64,000 nucleotides of DNA, taken from contig NZ_JAKUHT010000014.1 in NCBI RefSeq assembly GCF_022436705.1, positions 35,775 to 99,774 of the forward strand. Direction: 5' to 3'. Under the pieces are notes generated by a model. The model made no database searches, was not told where the DNA came from, and worked only from the letters and a program-made list of their open reading frames with translations. The position numbers were made by a program, and so were the translations under genes. Shown here piece by piece: positions 58,033 to 64,000 of this stretch (positions within the stretch are counted from its first letter, which is position 1; each line of letters begins with the position of its first letter). This stretch comes from Nocardioides sp. CFH 31398. Its GTDB lineage: Bacteria > Actinomycetota > Actinomycetes > Propionibacteriales > Nocardioidaceae.

Positions 58033-58308
58033 TTGAGCGTCCAGGTCCGCATCCCCACCATCCTGCGCACCTACACCGGGGGTGAGTCCGAGGTCAGCGC
58101 CGAGGGCAGCACGCTCGCCGAGGTCCTCGACGACCTGGACGCGAACCACGCGGGCATCAAGGGCCGGATCCTGGACGACAGCGGCAAGCTGCGCCGCTTC
58201 GTCAACGTGTACGTCGGCAACGACGACGTCCGCTTCCTCGACGACCTCGGCACCGCCACCCCCGACGGCACGCAGGTCTCCGTCATCCCCGCCGTCGCCG
58301 GCGGCTGA
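58033..58308 (+). CDS. CysO-like ubiquitin-fold sulfur carrier protein
   Basis: 91 residues from a TTG start with GAGGAG upstream. It is very close to Mycobacterium tuberculosis CysO: VRIPTILRTYTGGESEVSAE, LAEVLDDLDANHAGIKGRIL, KLRRFVNVYVGNDDVRFLDD and the C-terminal VSVIPAVAGG. The terminal Gly-Gly is what gets activated to a thiocarboxylate. In M. tuberculosis CysO works with CysM on O-phosphoserine and the Mec hydrolase; here neither neighbour is present and the partner gene is the threonine synthase-like enzyme, under the same SAM riboswitch. Confidence 0.93.
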   Translation: MSVQVRIPTILRTYTGGESEVSAEGSTLAEVLDDLDANHAGIKGRILDDSGKLRRFVNVYVGNDDVRFLDDLGTATPDGTQVSVIPAVAGG

Positions 58309-58322
58309 GCGGGGCCGGGCGG

Positions 58323-58787
58323 GTGGCCGACCACCACTACGCCCTGGAGGTCACCTGGACCGGTGACCGCGGCACCGGGACGAGCGGCTACCGCGACTAC
58401 GCGCGCGACGTCCTCCTCGAGGCCGCCGGCAAGCCGGTGCTCGAGGGGTCGGCCGACAGGCCGTTCCGGGGCGACCCGGCGCGCTGGAACCCCGAGGAGC
58501 TGCTCCTCGCGGCCCTCAGCCAGTGCCACCTGCTCAGCTACCTCCACCTCGCCGTCGTGCACGGCGTCGTGGTCACGGCGTACGCCGACTCGCCGCTCGG
58601 CACGATGCGGCAGGAGGGCATCGGCGGCCGGTTCACCGAGGTCGTCCTGCGGCCGCGCGTGACGGTCGCCGACCCCGCCACCGTCCGGACCGCGACCCGG
58701 ATCCACCGCGACGCCTCGGAGGCGTGCTTCATCGCGGCGTCGGTCAACTTCCCCGTCCGGCACGAGCCGGTCGTCGTCGCGGGCTGA
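58323..58787 (+). CDS. OsmC-family protein
   Basis: 154 residues from a GTG 14 bp after the carrier gene. The OsmC fold is visible: LEVTWTGDRGTGTSGYRDYA, FRGDPARWNPEELLLAALSQ followed by CHLLSYLHLAVVHG with the first redox Cys, and ASEACFIAASVNFPVRHEP with the second. OsmC/Ohr proteins reduce organic hydroperoxides through these two cysteines. Its position downstream of the sulfur-carrier gene makes co-expression under SAM control likely; whether it has a sulfur-related role is unknown. Confidence 0.88.
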   Translation: MADHHYALEVTWTGDRGTGTSGYRDYARDVLLEAAGKPVLEGSADRPFRGDPARWNPEELLLAALSQCHLLSYLHLAVVHGVVVTAYADSPLGTMRQEGIGGRFTEVVLRPRVTVADPATVRTATRIHRDASEACFIAASVNFPVRHEPVVVAG

Positions 58788-58797
58788 GCCGCGTCCC

Positions 58798-60039
58798 TCA
58801 GCCCAGGGCGGCCCGGCGTCGCGCCAGGTGGTCGGCCTCCACCGCGTTGCGGCACTCCGCCAGCGCCTCGTCGTACGACGCCCGCGCCTCGCCGTCGTGC
58901 CCGAGCCGGGCGAGCAGCTCCGCACGGACCGCCGGCAGCCGGTGCCCCGGCAGGCCCAGTCCGTCCAGGAGGGCGAGCCCGGCGGCCGGGCCGTCGGCCT
59001 CGGCGAGGGCCACGGCCCGCGCCAGCCGGACGACGGGGGAGCCGGTGAGGGTCTCGAGCTCGTCGTACAGGTCGGCGATGCGGGGCCAGTCGGTGTCCTC
59101 CGCCCGGAGGGCGGTGGCGTGGCAGGCCGCGACGAGCGCCTGCAGCAGGTACGGCGTCGCCGGGGCCGTGGTGAGCGGCGTCAGCAGGTCGAGGGCCTCG
59201 ACGACCTCGCCGTGGTGCCACCGGGAGCGGTCCTGGTCGGGCAGCAGGACCAGCCGGCCGTCGGGGTCGAGCCGGGCGTCGCGCCGCGAGTGCTGGATCA
59301 GCACCAGCGCGAGCAGCGCGTCGAGCTCGACCGAGCCCGGCGGGGCCACCTCGTGGACGACCCGGACGAGCCGGACGGCCTCGGCGGCGAGGTCCGGGCG
59401 GTGCAGGTCGGGACCCGACGACGGGGCGTAGCCCGCCGTGAAGGCGAGGTAGGCCACGTCCGCGACCACGTCGAGCCGCTCGGTCAGGGCGGCGCCGGTC
59501 GGCACCTCGAACCGTTCCGCGGCCAGGCGCTTGCGGGCCCGGGTGAGCCGGGCGGCCATCGTCGGGACCGGCACCAGGAACAGCCGTGCGACCTCGTCGG
59601 TCGGCACCCCGACCACCAGCCGCAGCGACAGGGCCGCCGCGGCTTCGCGCGCCAGGGCCGGGTGGGCGCACAGCAGCACCAGGCGCAACCTCTCGTCCAC
59701 GGCCCCCACCTCCCGTCCGTCGCTGACCAGCACCCGCTCCGCGTCCTGCGCCAGCGACGCCTCGACCGCGAGGACGGGCACCGCGCGGGCGCGGACGGCC
59801 TCGGCGCGCAGCCGGTCGAGCACGCGGCGCCGGGCCGTCGTCATCAGCCAGGCGGCCGGGTTGGTCGGCGTCCCGTCGGCGGGCCAGGTCCGCACCGCCG
59901 CCTCGAACGCCTCGGCGAGCGCGTCCTCGGCGAGGTCGAGCCGCCCGAACCGCGCGACGAGGAGGGCCAGCAGGCGGCCCCACTCCTCGCGGTGCAGGGC
60001 CGCCGGGTCGACCGCGCCCGCGGCGCCCGCGGCGCTCAG
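58798..60039 (-). CDS. ECF42-type RNA polymerase sigma factor, apparent CTG start
   Basis: 413 residues if it begins at CTG 60039. Sigma region 2 needs this upstream sequence (HREEWGRLLALLVARFGRLD, LAEDALAEAFEAAVRTWP); no ATG, GTG or TTG exists in frame before a GTG at 59895 that would cut region 2 in half. The CTG overlaps the stop of the upstream gene as CTGA. Region 4 is GVPTDEVARLFLVPVPTMAA followed by RLTRARKRLAAERF. The C-terminal 200 residues are the helical extension (LLALVLIQHSRRDARLDPDG, DELETLTGSPVVRLARAVAL) of ECF42 sigma factors, which are encoded with DGPF/YCII proteins as here. Signal and targets are unknown. Confidence 0.9.
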   Translation of the reverse strand: MSAAGAAGAVDPAALHREEWGRLLALLVARFGRLDLAEDALAEAFEAAVRTWPADGTPTNPAAWLMTTARRRVLDRLRAEAVRARAVPVLAVEASLAQDAERVLVSDGREVGAVDERLRLVLLCAHPALAREAAAALSLRLVVGVPTDEVARLFLVPVPTMAARLTRARKRLAAERFEVPTGAALTERLDVVADVAYLAFTAGYAPSSGPDLHRPDLAAEAVRLVRVVHEVAPPGSVELDALLALVLIQHSRRDARLDPDGRLVLLPDQDRSRWHHGEVVEALDLLTPLTTAPATPYLLQALVAACHATALRAEDTDWPRIADLYDELETLTGSPVVRLARAVALAEADGPAAGLALLDGLGLPGHRLPAVRAELLARLGHDGEARASYDEALAECRNAVEADHLARRRAALG

Positions 60040-60395
60040 AACGCCTCGTCCACGACCTCGCGGACCTCGACGTCGTACTCGCGGGGGAGGAGCCGGGCGA
60101 CCTCGACCGCGGCGTCGAGGTCGTCGACCTCGATGAGGTAGAAGCCGCCGAGCTGCTCCGCCGTCTCGGCGTACGGCCCGTCGGTGACCGGTCGGGACGC
60201 CGCGTCGGCGCCCGCTCGCACGGTGCGTGCCCCGCCCGTCGGGGCCAGGGCCTCGCCGCCGAGGACCGCGCCCCGCGCACGGACCGCGGCGTCGAAGGCC
60301 TGGAAGTCCGCGACGACCCGGGCCCGGTGGTCGGCGTCGGCCGCCTCCCAGCGCGCGAAGTGGTCGGTCTCCGCGAGCAGCACGAGCACCTTCAC
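60036..60395 (-). CDS. DGPF/YCII-related protein
   Basis: 119 residues from the GTG at 60395 with GGAGG 6 bp upstream; it starts 1 bp after the stop of a paralogous gene. Ferredoxin-like YCII fold: VKVLVLLAETDHFARWEAAD, ARGAVLGGEALAPTGGARTV and the family motif VTDGPYAETAEQLGGFYLIE. DGPF proteins are the constant partners of ECF42 sigma factors and are suspected to tune them. The stop overlaps the CTG start of the sigma gene, indicating coupled translation. Confidence 0.92.
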   Translation of the reverse strand: MKVLVLLAETDHFARWEAADADHRARVVADFQAFDAAVRARGAVLGGEALAPTGGARTVRAGADAASRPVTDGPYAETAEQLGGFYLIEVDDLDAAVEVARLLPREYDVEVREVVDEAF

Positions 60396-60396
60396 C

Positions 60397-60765
60397 TCAG
60401 GCCTCCCCGTCCGTCGCGGTCCTCGCGGCACGGACCTCGATGCCGCCGTCGCCGTCGAGCAGCAGCTCGGCACAGGCCAGCAGGTCCTCGAGGTCGTCGC
60501 TCGCGACCAGGTAGAAGCCGGTCAGCTGCTCGGCGGTCTCCGCGTAGGGGCCGTCGGTCCGCACGACGCCGTCCCCGCGGCGGCGCAACGCGCGGGCGCC
60601 CCGCGGGTGGGTCAGCTCGGCGCCGCCGACGATGGTGTGGCCGCGCTCGGCGAGGGCCGCGGCGAAGCGGCCGTGGGCGGCGTAGGTCTCGGCCCGGGCG
60701 GCGTCGTCCGCGCCCTCCCAGGCGTCGGCGTCACCGGACAGCAGGACGGTGTAGGTGGTGGTCAT
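60397..60765 (-). CDS. DGPF/YCII-related protein, second copy
   Basis: 122 residues from the ATG at 60765 with GGAGGAG 7 bp upstream, the first gene of the sigma operon. MTTTYTVLLSGDADAWEGAD, HGRFAAALAERGHTIVGGAE and the motif VRTDGPYAETAEQLTGFYLV identify it. It is divergent from its neighbour in sequence, so the pair may form a heteromer. The promoter should lie in the 156-bp divergent region shared with the phosphodiesterase gene; I see no clear sigma-specific signature there. Confidence 0.92.
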   Translation of the reverse strand: MTTTYTVLLSGDADAWEGADDAARAETYAAHGRFAAALAERGHTIVGGAELTHPRGARALRRRGDGVVRTDGPYAETAEQLTGFYLVASDDLEDLLACAELLLDGDGGIEVRAARTATDGEA

Positions 60766-60921
60766 GGTCGTTCTCCTCCGGGGGTCGGGTGCATCGTCTC
60801 TCGTGGTGATGACGTGCGGAACCGCCGCGGATCGACAGCACGACGGAGATGTTCCGGGATTTCGGCTCCGGGGCGCCCTGCCGTCACCCGCCCGTCGTCC
60901 CGGTGGGGGACACAGGACCCC

Positions 60922-62787
60922 GTGCGATCTCGGATGCTCACCCTGGCCCTGCTCACCCCCCTCCTCGCCGCGCCGACCGCCGTGGCGCCCGGCCTGACGG
61001 CACCGGCCGCGGCCGAGCCGGAGGCGCGGTCGAGCGCCTCGCGGACCCTCGACCTGCAGGCCCACCGCGGCGGCATGGCGCTCACCGTGGAGTCCACCCG
61101 CGCGGGCTTCGCGCGCGCCCTGCGTCTCGGGGTCACGACGCTGGAGCTGGACACCCAGGTCACCGAGGACGGCGTCGCGGTCGTCACCCACGACCGGCGC
61201 ACGAACCCGCAGGTCTGCACCGACACGGCACCCGCCACGCCGGGCGACCCCGACTTCCCCTACGTCGGCTCCTTCGTCCGCGACCTCTCCTGGGACCAGC
61301 TCGCCACCCTCGACTGCGGCTCCACGACGAAGTCGGTCGCCTACCCCGGCCAGCTCGCCGTCCCCGGAGCCCGCATGCTGCGACTCGACGAGCTCTTCGA
61401 CCTCGTCGAGATCTACGGCGCCGACGGCCCGGACGGCGTCCGGATGAACGTCGAGACCAAGGTGGAGGCCGGTGCGCCGTCCGAGACCGCACCGCGCGGC
61501 CGCTTCGTCCGCGCTGTCCTGGCGGAGATCGAGGAGGCCGGGGTCGCCGACCAGGTCACCGTCCAGAGCTTCGACTGGGGCGCGCTGAACCTCGTCGACC
61601 GCCTCGCCCCCGAGCTGCCGCTGGTGGCGCTCGACAACGAGGACTCTCTCCAGAAGGGCCAGCCCGGCGCCTCGCCCTGGCTGGGCGGCGCCGACATCGA
61701 CGACTACGACGGCGACCCCGTCGCCGCGGTCGCCGCGCTCGGGTACGACGCCTGGTCGCCGGTCCAGGGTCGCCCGCAGAACGGCGCGGTCGGCGACGGC
61801 ACCTTCGTCCCCTACGCCACCCGCGCCGACGTCCGCGAGGCCCACCGGCTCGGTCTCGACGTGGTCCCGTGGACGGTCAACGACCGCGCCACGATGGCCT
61901 GGTACCTCGACCGCGGCGTCGACGGACTCATCACCGACCGCCCGGACGTGCTGCGCGACCTGATGGCCGAGCGCGGCATCGCCCTGCCGACGGCGTACGC
62001 GAACCCCGGCGGGCGGGTCGTCCTGCCCCCGGCGCACGCCCACAACGACTACGAGCACGAGCGGCCCCTGCTCGACGCCCTCGCCCGCGGCTTCACCAGC
62101 GTCGAGGCCGACGTCTGGCTGCGGGACGGCGACCTGCTCGTCGCCCACGACGAGGTCGACCTCGACCCCGCCCGCACCCTCCGCGCCCTCTACCTCGAGC
62201 CGCTGGCGCGGCGCGTCGAGCGGCTCGGTGGCCGGGTGCACCGCGGCAGCGACCGTCCGCTGCAGCTGCTGGTGGACCTGAAGAGCGACGGTCCGACGAC
62301 GTACGCCGAGCTGGACGGGCAGCTGCGGGAGTTCCGCTCGATGCTCACCCGCTTCGCGCCCACCCTGCGGCCGGGGGCCGTCGAGGTCGTCGTCAGCGGC
62401 AACCGGCCGCTGGCCGAGATGCAGGCGCAGCGCACCCGCTGGGCCGGGTACGACGGCCGGCTGCCCGACCTCGACTCCGACCTGCCGCCGGAGGTGATGC
62501 CGCTGGTCAGCGACAACTGGGCGAACCACTTCACCTGGACCGGCGTCGGCCCGATGCCCGCCACCGAGCACGCGAGGCTCGTCTCGCTGGTGCGGCGGGC
62601 GCACACCCAGGGCTACCGCCTCCGGTTCTGGAACACCCCCGACGCCGCCTCGGCCGAGCGGGCCCGCCTGTGGGCGGTGCTCGCCGACACCGGCGTGGAC
62701 CACCTCAACACCGACGACCTCCCCGGCCTGTCCACGTTCCTGACGAACCGCGGGTTCGCCGAGGGTGGGACGACGCCCGCCCGGTGA
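60922..62787 (+). CDS. Secreted two-domain glycerophosphodiester phosphodiesterase
   Basis: 621 residues from the GTG at 60922 (AGGA 6 bp upstream), opening with a signal peptide (MLTLALLTPLLAAPTAVAPG). The first domain is a GDPD: LQAHRGGMALTVESTRAGF, TTLELDTQVTEDGVAVVTHD, FRV-like metal and phosphate contacts, and DRGVDGLITDRPDVLRDL near residue 335. A second, related TIM-barrel phosphodiesterase/PI-PLC-like domain begins PPAHAHNDYEHERPLLDALA, then GFTSVEADVWLRDGDLLVAH, and ends WAVLADTGVDHLNTDDLPGL. Fusions of two such barrels are uncommon. It probably releases glycerol phosphate from lipids or teichoic-type polymers outside the cell. Confidence 0.85.
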   Translation: MRSRMLTLALLTPLLAAPTAVAPGLTAPAAAEPEARSSASRTLDLQAHRGGMALTVESTRAGFARALRLGVTTLELDTQVTEDGVAVVTHDRRTNPQVCTDTAPATPGDPDFPYVGSFVRDLSWDQLATLDCGSTTKSVAYPGQLAVPGARMLRLDELFDLVEIYGADGPDGVRMNVETKVEAGAPSETAPRGRFVRAVLAEIEEAGVADQVTVQSFDWGALNLVDRLAPELPLVALDNEDSLQKGQPGASPWLGGADIDDYDGDPVAAVAALGYDAWSPVQGRPQNGAVGDGTFVPYATRADVREAHRLGLDVVPWTVNDRATMAWYLDRGVDGLITDRPDVLRDLMAERGIALPTAYANPGGRVVLPPAHAHNDYEHERPLLDALARGFTSVEADVWLRDGDLLVAHDEVDLDPARTLRALYLEPLARRVERLGGRVHRGSDRPLQLLVDLKSDGPTTYAELDGQLREFRSMLTRFAPTLRPGAVEVVVSGNRPLAEMQAQRTRWAGYDGRLPDLDSDLPPEVMPLVSDNWANHFTWTGVGPMPATEHARLVSLVRRAHTQGYRLRFWNTPDAASAERARLWAVLADTGVDHLNTDDLPGLSTFLTNRGFAEGGTTPAR

Positions 62788-62797
62788 CGTGGCCGCC

Positions 62798-62803
62798 TAG
62801 GGT
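62798..62803 (+). promoter_or_regulatory. -10-like TAGGGT upstream of the reductase gene
   Basis: TAGGGT lies 39 bp before the ATG at 62843, giving a leadered transcript of about 30 bases with a normal ribosome binding site. Confidence 0.45.
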
Positions 62804-62842
62804 CGGCGTCGTACCCGGACGACGACGACCAGGAGGACCACG

Positions 62843-63853
62843 ATGAGGGCAGTCGGCTACACCGAGGCAGGACCGGCGAGCGTGCTGGGCGACGTGGAGC
62901 TCCCCGACCCGACCCCCGGCCCGCGCGACCTGCTGGTCGAGGTCGCGGCGGTCTCGGTGAACCCGGTCGACACGAAGGTCCGCACCCGGGGCGGCTCCGA
63001 GGACGGCACCCCGAAGGTCCTGGGCTACGACGCCGCGGGCGTCGTGGCGGCGGTGGGCGAGCAGGTCGAGGCGTTCTCGGTCGGCGACGAGGTCTACTAC
63101 GCCGGCTCGATCGCGCGACCCGGCACCAACTCCGAGCTCCACCTCGTCGACGAGCGCATCGTCGGCCCGAAGCCGTCCTCGCTGTCGATGGCCGAGGCCG
63201 CCGCGCTGCCGCTGACCGCCATCACCGCCTGGGAGCTGCTCTTCGACCGGCTGGGCGTGGAGCAGGGCGGGGGAGAGGGGCGGACCCTCCTGGTCGTCGG
63301 TGCCGCCGGCGGCGTGGGGTCGATCCTCGTCCAGCTCGCCCGTCAGCTGACCTCGCTGCGCGTCGTCGGGACCGCCTCGCGTCCCGAGACCCAGGAGTGG
63401 GCCCGCGACCTCGGCGCCCACGACGTGGTCGACCACTCCGGCGACCTCGCGGCCGCCGTCCGCGAGCTGGGGATCGACCACGTCGACCTCATCGCCGGCC
63501 TGACCGCCACCGACGACCACTGGGCGGCGTACGCCGACCTGGTCGCCCCCCAGGGCCGCATCGGCGTCATCGACGACCCGGCCGACGGGCTCGACGTCAT
63601 GGGTCTGAAGCAGAAGTGTGCGTCGCTGCACTGGGAGTTCATGTTCGCCCGCCCCGTGCACCAGACGCCCGACATGGTCGAGCAGCACCGGTTGCTCGCC
63701 GAGGTCGCCCGCCTCGTGGACGACGGTCGCGTCCGCTCGACGCTGACCGAGACCGCCGGCGAGATCACGGCCGAGAACGTCGTCCGCGCTCACCGGATGC
63801 TGGAGTCCGGCTCCACCCGCGGCAAGGTCGTGCTCGCGGGCTGGCCGGCCTGA
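62843..63853 (+). CDS. Quinone oxidoreductase-like zinc-type alcohol dehydrogenase
   Basis: 336 residues, medium-chain dehydrogenase/reductase superfamily without the catalytic zinc Cys: MRAVGYTEAGPASVLGDVEL, VAAVSVNPVDTKVRTRGG, GYDAAGVVAAVGEQVEAFSV, ALPLTAITAWELLFDRLGV and the NADPH loop VVGAAGGVGSILVQLARQL. It matches the TIGR02817-like group of zinc-binding alcohol dehydrogenase family proteins, which act as quinone or enone reductases. The ATG follows AGGAGGACC. It stands alone at the end of the window. Confidence 0.9.
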   Translation: MRAVGYTEAGPASVLGDVELPDPTPGPRDLLVEVAAVSVNPVDTKVRTRGGSEDGTPKVLGYDAAGVVAAVGEQVEAFSVGDEVYYAGSIARPGTNSELHLVDERIVGPKPSSLSMAEAAALPLTAITAWELLFDRLGVEQGGGEGRTLLVVGAAGGVGSILVQLARQLTSLRVVGTASRPETQEWARDLGAHDVVDHSGDLAAAVRELGIDHVDLIAGLTATDDHWAAYADLVAPQGRIGVIDDPADGLDVMGLKQKCASLHWEFMFARPVHQTPDMVEQHRLLAEVARLVDDGRVRSTLTETAGEITAENVVRAHRMLESGSTRGKVVLAGWPA

Positions 63854-63956
63854 CGCCTCGCCGCCGTCCGGTCGAGGGCTCGCAGGCGCCGCCGACACTG
63901 CCGGGACCAATCCTCGCGAGACCACGATGAGTCGTGGCGCCCCCCCGCGCCTGAGT

Positions 63957-64000
63957 GGGGGGGGGGGTAGACAAGGGGTTTTGTAGGGTGTTAAAAGCCC
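63957..64000. other. Anomalous poly-G and A+T-rich end
   Basis: A run of 11 G is followed by 33 bases (TAGACAAGGGGTTTTGTAGG and onward) whose composition differs sharply from everything before. No gene is present between the last stop codon at 63853 and the end. This looks like a contig edge or low-quality sequence rather than biology. Confidence 0.55.

Noticed and set aside
1..64000. tRNA, rRNA, insertion sequence, integrase or prophage genes
   Set aside because: I looked for tRNA-like arms, transposase DDE or integrase motifs and phage structural genes and found none; the region appears to be stable chromosome.

Overview
This is a stretch of chromosome from a very G+C-rich Gram-positive bacterium, almost certainly an actinomycete. 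The evidence is the GTG/TTG start usage, many apparently leaderless genes, and actinobacterial families (DUF3000, DUF3263, LytR_C, coproheme decarboxylase HemQ, a CysO-type sulfur carrier, DinB2-type polymerase, WS/DGAT acyltransferase). The gene mix resembles Nocardioidaceae, but that is an inference. I see no rRNA, tRNA, insertion sequence, prophage or CRISPR array. Gene density is high and most of the window looks like core or lineage chromosome rather than an island.

Layout. 1-12.8 kb: a left-truncated DUF2786 gene, a YbjN/TY-Chap-like protein, a YwaF-like membrane protein, a secreted phosphoesterase, a NERD-like protein, a GH16 lipoprotein behind a pair of acyl-CoA dehydrogenases, DUF429, an alpha/beta hydrolase, and two surface proteins with Pro/Thr/Glu-rich tails. 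12.8-16.5 kb: an ABC-2 exporter followed by a DesK/NarL-type two-component system, with an 18-bp perfect palindrome upstream. 16.5-28.7 kb: a secreted hydrolase, a PhrB-like photolyase without its iron-sulfur cysteines, an orphan DNA methyltransferase, a WS/DGAT enzyme, a secreted HNH protein, an FUSC membrane protein overlapping a DinB2-like polymerase, a ThrE-like exporter and a DUF402 protein. 28.8-33.5 kb: an SDR/Baeyer-Villiger monooxygenase pair divergent from a TetR regulator, then two opposed arrays of a 32-bp repeat, then ornithine aminotransferase. 33.6-43.4 kb: HrpA helicase, an orphan solute-binding lipoprotein behind a long leader, RNase D, DUF3000, hemE and a small membrane protein.

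43.5-49.5 kb is an organosulfur-scavenging cluster: a LysR regulator divergent from a MsuC/SfnB-like monooxygenase, SfnG, an MsuD/SsuD-like monooxygenase and two flavin reductases. Together these could take dimethylsulfone through methanesulfinate and methanesulfonate to sulfite. 49.5-51.6 kb holds hemY-hemQ, the end of the coproporphyrin-dependent haem route; hemE lies 6.6 kb upstream. 51.7-56.5 kb carries trehalose synthesis (otsA, otsB), with otsA coupled to an alpha/beta hydrolase that ends in a histone-H1-like Lys/Ala tail.

The most intriguing unit is at 56.5-58.8 kb: a SAM (S-box) riboswitch precedes a gene of the threonine synthase family, followed by a close homologue of the CysO sulfur carrier. 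That combination fits thiocarboxylate-dependent homocysteine synthesis from O-phosphohomoserine better than threonine synthesis. The window closes with an ECF42-type sigma factor (apparent CTG start) and its two DGPF/YCII partners, a tandem-domain phosphodiesterase, a quinone oxidoreductase-like gene, and an anomalous poly-G/A+T-rich end that looks like a contig edge.
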